Notes: generated by a model from the sequence alone, not told the origin. Positions 1 to 9,145 are shown, numbered from the stretch's first letter. The stretch is DNA of 64,000 nt from Belnapia rosea (GCF_900101615.1 NZ_FMZX01000015.1:1-64000), one strand, 5' to 3'. Numbers and translations are program-made.

Positions 1-2
1 AG

Positions 3-449
3 GTGATCGTGGCGCACCACCTGGCCAACAACGCCTCCGACCAGGATGCGCTGGCACCCCTGCTCGACGCCGTCACCGCCAACACCAGCACCACGCCTGC
101 CGAGGTCTCAGCCGACAGCGGATACTGCTCCGAGGCCAACCTGGCCGACCTCGCCGAGCGCGGCATCCGCGGCTACGTCGCCACCGGCCGTGCCAAGCAC
201 CCTGATGGCGGCGAGAACCGACGTCGAGGTCCGCTGGTCTCGGCCATGCGCCAGCGGCTCAGACGTGCAGGTCGCCGCAGCCGATACTGATTACGTAAGC
301 AGGTCGTCGAACCCGTCTTTGGACAGATCAAAGCAGCACGAGGGTTCCAGCAGTTCCTGCTCCGCGGCATCCAGAAGGTGAAGCACGAATGGGCGCCCAT
401 CTGCACCGCCCACAATCTCACCAAGCTCGCCAGGGCAACACAAGCCTGA
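3..449 (+). pseudogene. IS1182-family transposase, 3' remnant
   Basis: The reading frame entering the window matches the C-terminal DDE part of IS1182-type transposases (ADSGYCSEANL, then a RGYVATGR segment). Around position 290 the frame is lost; the remaining family sequence (EPVFGQIKAARGFQQF, ending LTKLARATQA) continues in another frame to a TGA at 447-449. The 5' part lies outside the window. It is a dead fragment, the first of several transposase relics in the first 7.5 kb. Confidence 0.75.
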
Positions 450-680
450 CGCTCGGCGGCATGCTCACGCCACCAATGTCGCTCCAACCTCAGCGGCGTC
501 AGCCCCTAGACGCGGTTACTCGGACGCGCTCCTAGGTGCCGCTCTCGCCGCCGCGGAGCTGGCGCGGCAGGAGGCGGAGGCAGGCCACTGGCGCCGAGGC
601 GATGGCACTCTCTGTCAGGGAAGTTATCCGGCTGCTTGAGATGATCTTTCATTTTTGGAGGGGCGGGATGGAGGGATGAG

Positions 681-1199
681 TTGGCTTACTCACCGGAGCG
701 CCGCACGGCGGTTTTGAAGAAGCTGGAGCCGCCGAACGCGGCTCCCTTGCGGCGGCTGGCCAGGGAGGAGCGGATCTCCGAGGCAACCCTGCACGCCTGG
801 CGCCGCGAGGACCGCAGCCAAGCGCGACTATTGCCCGATGCCGATGCTGGCTCGGAGGGTTGGACGTCGCGCGACAAGTTCGCCGCGGTGATCGAGACGG
901 CTGCCATGAGTGAGGCCGATCTTGCCGCCTACTGCCGCCAGCGAGGTCTCTACCCCGAGCAGATCGGGGCCTGGCGGGCCGCCTGCGAGTAAGCCAACGA
1001 CTGGGAGCGCGCCAGCAGCCAGCGGCTGAGCCAGGCGACCAAGGAGGAGAAGCAGCGCGTCAAGGCGCTCGAGCGCGACCTGGCGCGCAAGGGTTCAGGC
1101 CACTGGCCCGAACGCGCTCGCTGAGGCGGTGCTGGTGCTGGTGCTGGTGCTGGTGCTGCGAAAAAACGCCGCGATTCGGGGGGACGGCAAGGACGCATG
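681..1199 (+). pseudogene. IS3-type transposase ORF A (HTH), broken
   Basis: A TTG start opens a frame (MAYSPERRTAVLKKL) typical of the helix-turn-helix first ORF of two-ORF IS3-type elements, with the conserved GWTSRDKFAAV and RGLYPEQIGAWR blocks. A TAA at 990-992 replaces the expected Gln codon; the sequence then continues in the same frame (ANDWERASS, ERDLARK) and shifts frame near 1092 before ending at the TGA at 1197-1199. The expected KALAE...VLRK tail contains five copies of a GGTGCT hexamer (1128-1157). Two lesions make it non-functional. Confidence 0.7.
1128..1157 (+). repeat. GGTGCT hexamer, five tandem copies
   Basis: Five perfect head-to-tail GGTGCT units encode an alternating Val-Leu run inside the decayed ORF A. 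The family normally has a short Ala/Leu stretch here, so the array looks like replication slippage in a gene no longer under selection. Confidence 0.85.
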
Positions 1200-2230
1200 A
1201 TCAGCACCCCAAATCGCCAGAACGCCATCGCGCTGATCGATCAGGCCATCGCGGCTGGCGCGCGTCGCACCCAGACCTGCGCTGAACTCGGTTTCGACGA
1301 GCGAACCTGTCGGCGCTGGCGGGCGGGGACGGCGCTCCCGAAGACCGCCACCCGAGAGCGCTCCGGCCAGCGCCTCGCAACGCCCTGTCCGCGGAGGAGC
1401 GCCGGGCGGTGCTGGACACCTGCAACAGCGAGGCTTTCAAGAGCCTGCCGCCCAGCCAGCTTGTGCCTCGGCTCGCCGACGAGGGCCGCTATCTCGCCTC
1501 GGCGGCCAGCGTCTACCGCATCCTGCGGGCCGCGGATCAGCAGCACCATCGCGGCGGGGCCAAGCCGCCGGTCCATCGCCAACCGCCGACCAGCCACTGC
1601 GCCCGTGGCCCCTACGAGGTCTGGAGCTGGGACACGACCTGGATGCCCGGCCCGATCCGGGGCGGGTTTTTCTATCACTACCTCATCCTCGACATCTACA
1701 GCCGCAAGTTCGTGGGATGAGAGGTCCATGAGCGCGAGGCTGCCGAGCTGGCCAGCGAGGTCGTGCGCCGCGCAGTCTGGGCCGAAGGCTGTCTCACCCG
1801 CCCGCTCGTCCTGCACGCTGACAATGGCAGCCCGATGAAGGGCGCCACCATGAAAGCCACTCTCGAGCAGTTCGGCGTCATCGCCTCCTACAGCCGGCCG
1901 CGGGTGGCCGATGACAACCCGTTCTCCGAAGCCCTGTTCCGAACCTGCAAGTACAGGCCGGACTGGCCGGCATCGGGGTTCGCCAGCAGGGAAGACGCGC
2001 AGCGCCAGGTCGCAAGTTTCGTGACGTGGTACAATCACGGGCACCGCCACAGCGCGATCCGGTTCGTCACGCCCGGTGTCCGATATACCGGCGAGGATCA
2101 CGCGCTCATCGAGCGTCGGACCGACCCCTACGCCAAAGCCCGCGCTGCCAACCCTACGCGGTGGTCACGTCAGATCAGAAACTGGACGCCGGCCGGCGAC
2201 GTCTGCCTCAACCCCGAGCGCGACGCCACC
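1197..2230 (+). pseudogene. IS3-type transposase ORF B (integrase core), broken
   Basis: The second ORF starts ATG ATC AGC with a 4-bp overlap to ORF A and shows the family N-terminus (IALIDQAIAAGARRT). The frame shifts near 1380; the rve integrase core continues as AEERRAVLDTCNSEAF, then VWSWDTTWMPGP (first Asp), is stopped by a TGA at 1718-1720, and resumes with LHADNGSPMKG (second Asp) and the SEALFRTCKYRP block. The end (WTPAGDVCLNPERDA) runs directly into IS66 sequence near 2235. At least two lesions; inactive. Confidence 0.7.
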
Positions 2231-2259
2231 GACCACACAGTCAGAGACGCTGCCAGCGA

Positions 2260-3684
2260 CTCAACCTGGACCAGCTGCAGCTCGGGCTCGAGGATCTCGA
2301 GCAGAGCGTCGCCGAGAACCAGGCCGGGCAGGAGGCGGCAGAGGCCCAGCAGGGCCGCCGCCTGGCACCACCCCGGCGCAACCACGGTGCCCTGCCGGAG
2401 CATCTGCCGCGCTATGAGGTGCTGGTCGATGTTGAGCGCCGCGACTGTCCCTGCTGCGGCGGCACGCTGCATGCCATCGGCGAGCTGCGCACCGAGCAGC
2501 TCGACATTGTGCCTGCCCAGTTGCGGGTTCGGGTCACCCGCCGTCCACGCTATGCCTGCCGCGCCTGCGAGGGCGCGGTGGTGGTGGCGCCCGCGCCGGA
2601 GCGGCTGATCGATGGCGGCATGGCGACCGAGGCGCTGATCGTACATGTGCTGGTGAGCAAGTTCTGCGACAGCCTGCCGCTGTACCGCCAGGGCCAGATG
2701 CTGGCGCGGCAGGGCATCACCCTCGACCGCTCGACGCTCGGGTCGGACGTATACGTCCGACGGGTTGGCCGGGCCTGCTGGTGGTTGACCCCGCTCTATG
2801 ACCTGCTGGTCGGCACAGCACTGTCCGCGCCCAAGTTGTTTGCCGACGACACCACACTGCCAGTCCTCGACCCCGGCCGCGGCCGTACCAAGACCGGGCG
2901 GCTCTGGTGCTATGCGGTCGATGACCGGCCATGGTGCGGCCCAGGTCACCCGGTGGCGGCCTATGTCTACACCGAGGATCGCAAAGGTATCCGGCCCGCC
3001 GCGCATCTGGCGGCATTCCGCGGCGTGCTGCAGGTCGATGGCTATCCCGGGTTCAAGCGGCTGGCCGGCGATCGCGCCGACGCCTCGGTCGGCCTGGCTT
3101 TCTGCTGGGCCCATATGCGGCGGCACTTTTACGAGTTCCACGCCTACACCCAATCACCGCTCGCAGCCGAGGTGCTGGCGCAGGTTCGGGCGCTCTACGC
3201 GATCGAGGGCCTGATCCGCGGCCATCCCGCCGAGCACCGGCGACAGGCGCGCCAGGAACGCAGTCGACCGGTTGTCGAGGCCCTGCATGCCTGGTTGCAG
3301 GTCCATCAGGATCGCGTCTCGGCCGCCTCGGATCTCGCCAAGGCCATCCGCTGTGCCTTGCGGCATTGGCCCGGCCTGACGGTGTTCCTCAATGATGGCC
3401 GGGTCGAGATGGACTCGAACGTGGTCGAGCGCGCCATCAGGCCCGTGGCCCTCGGGCGCAAGAATGCGCTGTTCGCCGGAAGTGATGGTGGGGCGCGGCA
3501 ATGGGCGATCGCCATGACGCTGATCCAGACCGCCAAACTGAACGGCGTCGACCCACAGGCCTGGCTCACGGACGTGCTGGAGCGCATCGTCTCCGGGCGG
3601 ACCAAGGCCACTGAGTTGGACACGCTGCTGCCATGGAACTGGAAGTCCAACAACTCAGCCGCAGTGCCCGCTGTCGCGGCGTAG
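2260..3684 (+). pseudogene. tnpC: IS66-family transposase TnpC, 5'-truncated
   Basis: From about 2260 the frame matches IS66 TnpC: LDQLQLGLEDLE, a zinc-ribbon-like block with CPCCGG and a later CRAC pair, the DDE core (FADDTTLPVLDPG, VDGYPGFKRL, WAHMRRHF), SNVVERAIRPVALGRKN, and the usual LPWNW C-terminus. The first ~80 residues of a normal TnpC (leucine-rich start and the FGRSSEKLD-type motif) are missing; IS3-like sequence is spliced in their place. Without tnpA, tnpB and the left end the element cannot move by itself. The remaining frame is undamaged, so truncation may be recent. Confidence 0.8.
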
Positions 3685-3730
3685 CCGCCGACGCTCAACC
3701 GGCTCCCACCGTCAATGCAACTCTGCCCAT

Positions 3731-3750
3731 GCCATTGCCGCGACGCTTAC
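3731..3750 (+). repeat. IS66 right terminal inverted repeat
   Basis: The tract ending CGACGCTTAC lies 47-66 bp after the TnpC stop. It matches the reverse complement of the GTAAGCG-type terminus known for IS66 elements, so 3750 is the likely right boundary. Confidence 0.55.
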
Positions 3751-3759
3751 CGAAAGCAG

Positions 3760-3786
3760 AAGGGGCGCTCTTGCGAAGCGCCCCTT
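3760..3786. terminator. GC-rich hairpin after the IS66 end
   Basis: AAGGGGCGCT pairs perfectly with AGCGCCCCTT (10 bp, 7-nt loop) just outside the IS66 boundary. There is no clear T run on the + strand, so termination is inferred from the stem alone. The rest of 3685-4020 has no recognisable gene; 3950-3990 is visibly AT-rich. Confidence 0.45.
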
Positions 3787-4020
3787 CCTCCTGCCCGTCC
3801 GGCATTCAACGTAAGCACCACCCCTGGTCTTCGCGCCTTGACGCTCAGATGCTCGGCAATACTCCTGGCAAAACACGGATGGCAGGGGCGGCCGCAGGAC
3901 TGAGCATCACTCAGGTCACACGGCCTATCGCCCATATTCGATGGAGCTTTGATATTAGTCTAATAGCTTTTTTTTAATAAAATAATAGTTTGCAGTTGCA
4001 AAGGTTTGTCGCTCGCAGCG

Positions 4021-4690
4021 CTAGTGGAGTGACTCCAACGCTTGCTTCCCTCGTGCGATGGCGGCGAGGACGCGATCTGGGTCGGCGGTCCAGGTGAAGG
4101 GTTTGGGTTTGTGGTTGTGCTCAGCGACGTAGCGGTTGATGGCGGCCTGCAGGTCGACGAGCGAGCAGAAGACCCCACGCTTCAGCCGACGTCGGGTGAG
4201 AGTTGAGAAGAAGCCCTCCACGGCGTTGAGCCAGGATGCGCTGGTTGGGGTGAAGTGGAAGGTCCAGCGCGGGTGGCGAACCAGCCAGGCGCGCACCTTG
4301 GGGTGCTTGTGCGTGGCATAGTTGTCGACCACGGCGTGGACCAGCTTACCCGCCGGCACTGCGGCCTCGACCTGGTTGAGGAAGCGGATGAATTCCTGAT
4401 GCCGGTGGCGCCGCATGTTGCGGCCGACCACCGTGCCGTCCAGCACGTTCAGCGCGGCGAACAGCGTCGTCGTGCCGTACCGGATGTAATCGTGGGTCAT
4501 TGTCCCGGCTCGTCCCTTCTTCATGGGCAGGCCGGGCTGGGTGCGGTCGAGCGCCTGGATCTGGCTCTTTTCGTCGATCGACAGCACGACGGCATGGGCT
4601 GGTGGATCGACGTACAGGCCGACGACATCGCTGAACTTTTCGGCGAACTGCGGGTCGAGAAAGGTCGTAGCCCAAGCTGTCGGGAGCCAG
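4021..4690 (-). pseudogene. IS630-family transposase, C-terminal half
   Basis: Reading leftward, the protein begins within the family at about [17 protein letters not shown] and continues with [19 protein letters not shown] (first catalytic Asp), [13 protein letters not shown] (second), [17 protein letters not shown] (catalytic Glu) and the [10 protein letters not shown] end. The N-terminal helix-turn-helix half is missing upstream of about 4690, where unrelated sequence starts. The remaining frame is open, but the absence of the DNA-binding domain makes it a relic. Confidence 0.75.
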
Positions 4691-5006
4691 CTGTCATTGG
4701 TAGACGCTCACTTGCGCCACGCCGGAGTTATCGCATGTGTGGATGCCCCCTGCGGGTCAAGGCGAATCAGCGACGCAGGCACCGAGAGCGCGGGTGCGGT
4801 CATGTGTTCGGCCTCAAATGCGGCCGGTCTGGCCGCGGGCCCTGATGAGCTGCGCGGGACGAGGGGCAATCAGGTGAACGCGCTTGGGCGCGCACTGCGA
4901 TAAACGGCCTCTCTCGTCACCGGCTCACCGGTCTCTCGCTGTCATCGTCGCTTCGGCACCTTGGCCCCCGCCAGGCGCGGCGCCCGGCGAGCTCGGACGC
5001 GACCGC

Positions 5007-5773
5007 CTAGGCGGTCGCGGCTGTCGTGTAGGTCCCTCCCCGGGCCAGCAAGGCCCAGGCGATGCGGGCCATCTTGTTGGCCAGCGCCACGGCCACGACT
5101 TTGAAGGGCCGCCGCGCCAGCAGGCGCGTGGCCCAGTCCGAGGCCTCCGGGTTGCGCCGGGCATAGCGCAGGCGGCTCGTGGCGCCGAGCACCAGCAGCC
5201 GGCGCAACATGGGGTTGCCCTGCCGGGAGATCCGGCCCAGGCGCTCCTTGCCGCCGCTCGAGTGCGGCTGCGGGGTCAGGCCAAGCGAGGCCGCAAAGTG
5301 CCGCGCGGAGGCGAAGCTCTGTGGACAGGGTACCATCGCGGCCAGGGCTGTCGCGCCGATCGCCCCGATTCCGGGGATGCTCGCCAGCCGCCGCGCCGTC
5401 TCGTCCTCTCGCGCATGGCGGACCATGCGGCTGTCGAGCCGCTCGATGCGTCCCTCCAAGGCCTCGATCTGCGCCACGAGTTCGTCCAGAGCCTCGCGGG
5501 CCAGGTGGGGCAGCCGGGCATCGTCGCCATCGCGCACCACCGCGATCAGCTCGGCGACCTTGCGCCCCTGCGCCGCCACGATGCCGTACTCGGCGAGGTG
5601 GGAGCGCAATGCGTTGACGGTCTGGGTGCGCTGGCGCACCAGCATGTCGCGGACCTTCAGCTCCACCAGGCTCGCCTGCTGCGCCTCCGTCTTGACCGGC
5701 ACAAAGCGCATGGTCGGGCGCGTCACCGCCTCACAGATCGCCTCGGCGTCCGCCGCGTCGGTCTTGCCCCGCT
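5007..5773 (-). pseudogene. IS110 transposase (outer), C-terminal part
   Basis: This open stretch begins at KRGKTDAADAEAICEAV, the middle of the DEDD RuvC-like domain, and runs through the helical linker to the Tnp_20 domain (ASIPGIGAIGATALAAM) and the catalytic-serine region (PHSSGGKERLG). The preceding residues belong to the inserted element. Joined to 7439-7187 it restores a frame of exactly 340 codons including stop, so it is the second part of one interrupted gene. Confidence 0.85.
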
Positions 5774-5856
5774 TGATGAGGTGGATGGCCCCTGAGCGGC
5801 ATCTCTGTGCCAAGCTCGGAGCTGTTGTGGCCAACGAGCGAGAGGAGCCATCCACC

Positions 5857-6912
5857 ATGCAGACCAACGCAAAAGCCAGCCCGGCCATCATCGGTCTCGA
5901 TATTGCCAAGAACTTCTTCCAGGTTCACGGGGTCGATGTCGCTGGCCAGGTCGTGTTGCGTCGCAAGCTCAGCCGCGGAGATGTGCTCGCATTCTTCAAG
6001 AATCAACCCAAGGCTCTGGTGGGTATCGAGGCGTGCGGCACAGGGCACTACTGGGCCCGCGAGATCGCCGCTCTCGGGCACGAGGTGAGGCTGCTACCAC
6101 CCACCTACGTCAAGCCGTACGGCAAGCGCGGCAAGACCGACGCTGCCGATGCTGAGGCCATCTGTGAAGCGGTCACCCGGCCCAACATGCACTTCGTGCC
6201 GGCCAAGACACCCGAACAGCAGGCGGCAATGATGATGCACCGCTCCCGTGAGCTGCTTGTTGGACAAAGAACGGCTCTGGCGAATGCGCTTCGGGGCCAC
6301 CTTGCGGAGCTGGGCATCATCGCCGCCAAAGGGATCCGTCGCGTGGCCGATCTTGTTGCGGAACTGGTAGGGGCGGATGCTGCTAAGATACCGCCGCTTG
6401 CCAAGGCATCGCTCACCTGCCTCGCTGCCCAGATCGAGGCGGTGGAGACGCAGATCGATAAACTCGAGGCGCTGATCCTGGAGTGGCACAAGGGCAATGA
6501 GGCGAGCCGGCGGCTGGCCAAGATCCCTGGCGTCGGACCAATCACCGCCTCAGCAGTAGTCGCCACGATCGGTGATGCCTCGAACTTCACCTCTGCCCGG
6601 CACCTCTCGGCGGCATGGGGGCTGACCCCGAAGCAGAACAGCAGCGGTGGCAAGGCCAAGCAAGGCGGCATCTCCAAGGCCGGAGACGCCTACCTGCGGC
6701 GCCTCCTGTTCATTGGCTCCATCGCAGTGATCCGCAGCAAGAAGGCGCAGGACGCGGGAAGCTGGCTGGGGAGGCTGCTGGAGCGTCGGCCGGCGAAGGT
6801 GGTGGCCATCGCCGTGGCGAACAAAACAGCCCGGGTGATCTGGGCCATGCTGCGCAGCGGGGAGGCTTATCGAGCCGCCGACGCAGCCGTCGCGGCGCCG
6901 GCTGCCGGGTAA
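5857..6912 (+). CDS. IS110-family transposase (DEDD recombinase), intact
   Basis: A 351-residue protein with both IS110 domains. The N-terminal DEDD/RuvC-like domain shows IIGLDIAKNFFQVHG (first Asp), LVGIEACG (Glu) and KTDAADAEAICEA (two Asp). The C-terminal Tnp_20 domain shows KIPGVGPITASAVVA and the Ser-containing NSSGGKAKQGG. In this family, recombination at a dinucleotide core is guided by a structured RNA from the noncoding end. The ATG was chosen because GAGAGGAG lies just upstream and all family motifs follow. The gene is intact, unlike every other transposase in the first 7.5 kb. Confidence 0.92.
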   Translation: MQTNAKASPAIIGLDIAKNFFQVHGVDVAGQVVLRRKLSRGDVLAFFKNQPKALVGIEACGTGHYWAREIAALGHEVRLLPPTYVKPYGKRGKTDAADAEAICEAVTRPNMHFVPAKTPEQQAAMMMHRSRELLVGQRTALANALRGHLAELGIIAAKGIRRVADLVAELVGADAAKIPPLAKASLTCLAAQIEAVETQIDKLEALILEWHKGNEASRRLAKIPGVGPITASAVVATIGDASNFTSARHLSAAWGLTPKQNSSGGKAKQGGISKAGDAYLRRLLFIGSIAVIRSKKAQDAGSWLGRLLERRPAKVVAIAVANKTARVIWAMLRSGEAYRAADAAVAAPAAG

Positions 6913-7186
6913 AACGAAGGTGAGAGCTTCCCCATCGGAGATGCCGCGACCGATGGGAGCGTGAGGGCAAAGTGGAGTGATGGCAAAACCGGTCGATCCC
7001 GGAACCCTGCTGAACCCGTCTATGTCAAAGCGTCGTGGAACGCGGCCGCTTGATTGGAAGCAGGGTCGCGGATTTCATCAGGGCCCGCGGTCATGCGCAC
7101 CGCACATCGAGGCCGGACACATGACCGCACCCGACCGCGGCGCCACCACACCAGAAAGCCCTTGCATCGAGGGGGCCATCCACACA
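6913..7186 (+). ncRNA. Candidate bridge/seek RNA region of the inner IS110 element
   Basis: The 274-bp noncoding tail after the transposase stop is where IS1111-type elements encode their guide RNA. A related tail lies at 4736-5006 on the other strand. The two tails share blocks near GCGGGTGCGGTCATGTG, CCGCGGGCCCTGATGA and the terminal TGTGTGGATG while diverging between them, as expected for RNAs with a conserved scaffold and variable guide loops. Assignment rests on position and this conservation; I could not fold it. Confidence 0.4.
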
Positions 7187-7439
7187 TGACGTAGGGCTTC
7201 ACGTAAGCCGGCGGCATGAGCCGGACCGTATGGCCGAGGCGGGTGAGCTCGCGCGCCCAGTGGTGCGCTCCGCCGCAGGCCTCCATGCCGACCAGCGCCG
7301 GCGGCAGGGCCGCGAAGAAGTCCAGCAGCGCCGACCGGCGCAGCTTGCGCCGTACCACCACCCCACCTGCCGCATTGACCCCGTGCACCTGGAAGACGCT
7401 TTTGGCCAGGTCGAGGCCGATCGTCGTAATCTCCTCCAT
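7187..7439 (-). pseudogene. IS110 transposase (outer), N-terminal part
   Basis: An ATG at 7439 opens MEEITTIGLDLAKSVFQVHG, with LVGMEACGGAHHW and the PPAYVKPYV block, ending at the insertion point of the inner element. AGGGAGAGGAGG lies about 5 bases upstream of the start as a strong ribosome-binding site. Joined in frame to 5773-5007 it would encode about 339 residues. Confidence 0.85.
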
Positions 7440-7525
7440 GGATGCCTCCTCTCCCTCGTGGTCAGGCTCAGCACAAACCACGCTATGGCACCTCGATGCC
7501 GCGGAGCAGGGGGCATCCACCTCAT

Positions 7526-7708
7526 CAAGGCAGGCAAGGCTGGTCGCGCGGCCTGCGGAACGCTCCAGCCATTGGCGGAATGCTCGAGAACCAGCCCAGC
7601 AAGGGCGACGTTTGGCGGGGCAGATTGGCAAAGTCTGTCTTGCACAAACTCAGGCCGCCCGCCTTTCCTGGGCAGCCTTCTCTCTGCCTAGATGCGAATT
7701 GCGGTAGG
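7526..7708 (+). repeat. Long direct repeat, copy 1
   Basis: About 183 bp, closely similar to 21702-21884 and in the same orientation, starting CAAGGCAGGCAAGG and ending near GCGAATTGCGG. It contains GCGGAACGCTC, GCGGAATGCTC and a terminator-like AGGCCGCCCG hairpin. No protein is recognisable. The outer IS110 element is inserted at its left edge. Confidence 0.85.
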
Positions 7709-7754
7709 TCCCGCTCAGGCCCGAGAAGCAGGCATTCTCAGGCGTGAGTCGCCG

Positions 7755-7950
7755 TCACGCCATCGGCGGGTGACGGCCGCCCAACAGCAGCAGCCCCATC
7801 ATTTCGTAATCCTCAAGGGTGATCGCGCCGCTTTCGACCGCCTGCCGGATGGCCGTCTCGATGTCGACGCCCTGCGACTGCGCCACCACCTTCAGCTTGA
7901 GGTAGATGCCGGTCCGGCGGCCGGCCGGTCGTCCAGTCAGAGCGCCAGCT
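7755..7950 (-). CDS. Hypothetical small protein, start not found
   Basis: The frame reads GIYLKLKVVAQSQGVDIETA, then a QAVESGAITLEDYEMMG segment, and ends GGRHPPMA before a TGA. It has good alphaproteobacterial codon use and an amphipathic helical look, but no ATG, GTG or TTG within the conserved-looking part, so it may be the 3' end of a truncated gene. No family recognised. Confidence 0.35.
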
Positions 7951-8182
7951 AGCCTCGGTCCCCAAACCGATTTGCCAAAGCCTCTTCGGCGAATTGCTTT
8001 TGCCGAATGACCAAGGCGTCAGCTCGTAGAGCCGTAACAAGCAGCTCTATCTCAGCGAGCAAGATCCTCAACTGCCGATCAAACCGAGCTTTTGCCTCAG
8101 CCATGGTGCCATCCATCGCGGCATAAGTGGATGGGTCAGTTAGGCATGCACATTGCTGTCTGATTTTTTTTGCATGGCCCAA
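7949..8182 (-). CDS. Hypothetical helical protein
   Basis: A 77-residue frame; the better start may be the internal Met of MAEAKARFDRQLRILL (about 52 residues). The second half is a charged amphipathic helix (LLAEIELLVTALRADALVIR). No domain recognised. The next 190 bp upstream (8183-8372) hold no convincing gene. Confidence 0.35.
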   Translation of the reverse strand: MGHAKKIRQQCACLTDPSTYAAMDGTMAEAKARFDRQLRILLAEIELLVTALRADALVIRQKQFAEEALANRFGDRG

Positions 8183-8372
8183 TCCTACCTTTGGTAGAGC
8201 GCTAGCGACAGCTCGGCGAGGCAGTAGTCGACCGGGGGCGGGCCGCCTCTAACCGACGGGCGAACAGCGGGCCACATGACCCCCCTATTTCGCCATGATG
8301 AAAATTCCACTCGGGGCCGGTCGCAGACCTCAAAAGCTGTAGCGATTCATTCGCTCCCGCTAGCTGCCTCCG

Positions 8373-8879
8373 TCACACCACCACGTGCTGGCATCGCGTT
8401 GCCGCACACTTGGTAGGGGTTGAGCACCGCTCATCCGGGAACACGGTGCAGTCCGAGGCTACCCTGGCGCGACCGAGGGCCGTGCGGATCGCCGCCTTGC
8501 CACCCGGAACCTTGATGCCGTGCAGCGCCAGGGCCGCCAGCCAGGCCGTAGCGAAGTCCTCGGGGTCGCACCACCCCTTCCCGCTCATGTGCTGCGGCCA
8601 GCCGTAGCGGTCCACGTCCTCGGCCAGCCGTTTCCCCTTGATGGGATAGGTGCCGTCTAGGCATTCCAGCCCATAGGCCGTGACGGCCCATTGCCGGCCG
8701 CGCCACCAAACCTCGTGCAGGCGCTTGCCGAGAACGCGCACCGGCGTCCGGTCGATCTCTACAGGGCGGTCACCGCGTCGGGGTGGGTCCGGTGGGAGGT
8801 TTATCGCTATGAGGTCATTCGCGATCAGCAGCCGCAGGTGGCTGAACATCTGGCCGGGTGCTTCGGGCTTGTCGGTCAT
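8373..8879 (-). CDS. Hypothetical protein, coupled to the repeat protein upstream
   Basis: A 168-residue soluble protein of no recognised family. It contains a Trp/Arg-rich centre (HEVWWRGRQWAVTAYGLE) and a WCDPEDFATAWLAALALHGI segment and ends with four cysteines spread over the last 35 residues. Its ATG (8879) overlaps the TGA of the preceding gene by 4 bp, so the two are probably translationally coupled. The surrounding cluster of short genes suggests a mobile or prophage-derived origin. Confidence 0.55.
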   Translation of the reverse strand: MTDKPEAPGQMFSHLRLLIANDLIAINLPPDPPRRGDRPVEIDRTPVRVLGKRLHEVWWRGRQWAVTAYGLECLDGTYPIKGKRLAEDVDRYGWPQHMSGKGWCDPEDFATAWLAALALHGIKVPGGKAAIRTALGRARVASDCTVFPDERCSTPTKCAATRCQHVVV

Positions 8880-9145
8880 ATCGCACCTCCTGGCCGTGGC
8901 TGCGCAGGCGTGCCCGGCGGCCTCGGCTCGGCCTGCACGAAGCCCCCACCCAGCTTGATCCGGACCGTTTGGCTCACCTGCTCGAGCTGCTGGTCGGCGC
9001 TGACCTTCAGTTCGGGCTCAACGTGGAGCGTCACCTGCTGGCTGATAGGCAGAAGCTGCTGAGCCGCGGACAGACCCGACCGGACGGACACGGTCACGGT
9101 CTGGCTGATGGGGCGCAGCTGCCGGTTGGCAGATAGGACGGGCAT
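8876..9145 (-). CDS. Small protein with three internal beta-like repeats
   Basis: An 89-residue protein made mostly of three ~22-residue repeats, each with Leu-Ser/Val-Ser-Ala, a Gln-Leu pair, an (I/V)SQ(T/Q)V segment and an alternating hydrophobic strand (for example QLLPISQQVTLHV and QLEQVSQTVRIKL). A Pro/Gly-rich tail follows. No family recognised; the repeats predict a small all-beta or coiled assembly. It lies directly upstream of, and overlaps by ATGA, the gene at 8373-8879. Confidence 0.55.
   Translation of the reverse strand: MPVLSANRQLRPISQTVTVSVRSGLSAAQQLLPISQQVTLHVEPELKVSADQQLEQVSQTVRIKLGGGFVQAEPRPPGTPAQPRPGGAI

Larger units (their letters stand above)
5776..7186 (+). mobile_element. 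Inner IS110/IS1111-type element, apparently complete
   Basis: This ~1.41-kb element lies in the outer transposase gene between its codons for KPYV and KRGK. Each junction shares a CA dinucleotide with the target (5774-5775 and 7187-7188 on the minus strand), and no longer duplication is seen, as expected for IS110-type insertion. The left end (GATGAGGTGGATGGCCCC) resembles the left ends at 7525 and 35981. It carries one intact transposase gene, 81 bp of 5' end and 274 bp of 3' noncoding end. Confidence 0.82.
4736..7525 (-). mobile_element. Outer IS110/IS1111-type element, interrupted by a second one
   Basis: The element is reconstructed by joining 7525-7187 to 5773-4736 on the minus strand, giving about 1.38 kb. 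Its outer ends abut a CA dinucleotide (4734-4735 and 7526-7527). Without it, the flanks join to read GTTATCG-CA-AGGCAGGC, which is exactly the sequence at 21696-21710, so the empty site is visible in this window. The 5' untranslated end is about 85 bp and the 3' end about 270 bp, as in the IS1111 subgroup. It is inactivated by the inner element. Confidence 0.8.

Noticed and set aside
1128-1157. Phase-variation repeat controlling a gene
   Set aside because: The hexamer lies in an already broken transposase gene; a change in copy number would have no regulated target.
1241-2101. Long minus-strand frame of 286 codons opposite the IS3-type ORF B
   Set aside because: It mirrors the coding strand of a recognisable transposase and has no family pattern of its own; a high-GC shadow.
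2170-3153. 327-codon minus-strand frame opposite the IS66 transposase
   Set aside because: Antisense to conserved TnpC motifs; composition typical of an overlapping shadow frame.
4736-7186. Composite transposon with inverted terminal repeats (related ~165-bp tails at 4736 and 7186)
   Set aside because: The inverted tails are explained better as the 3' ends of two oppositely oriented IS110-type elements, one inside the other.
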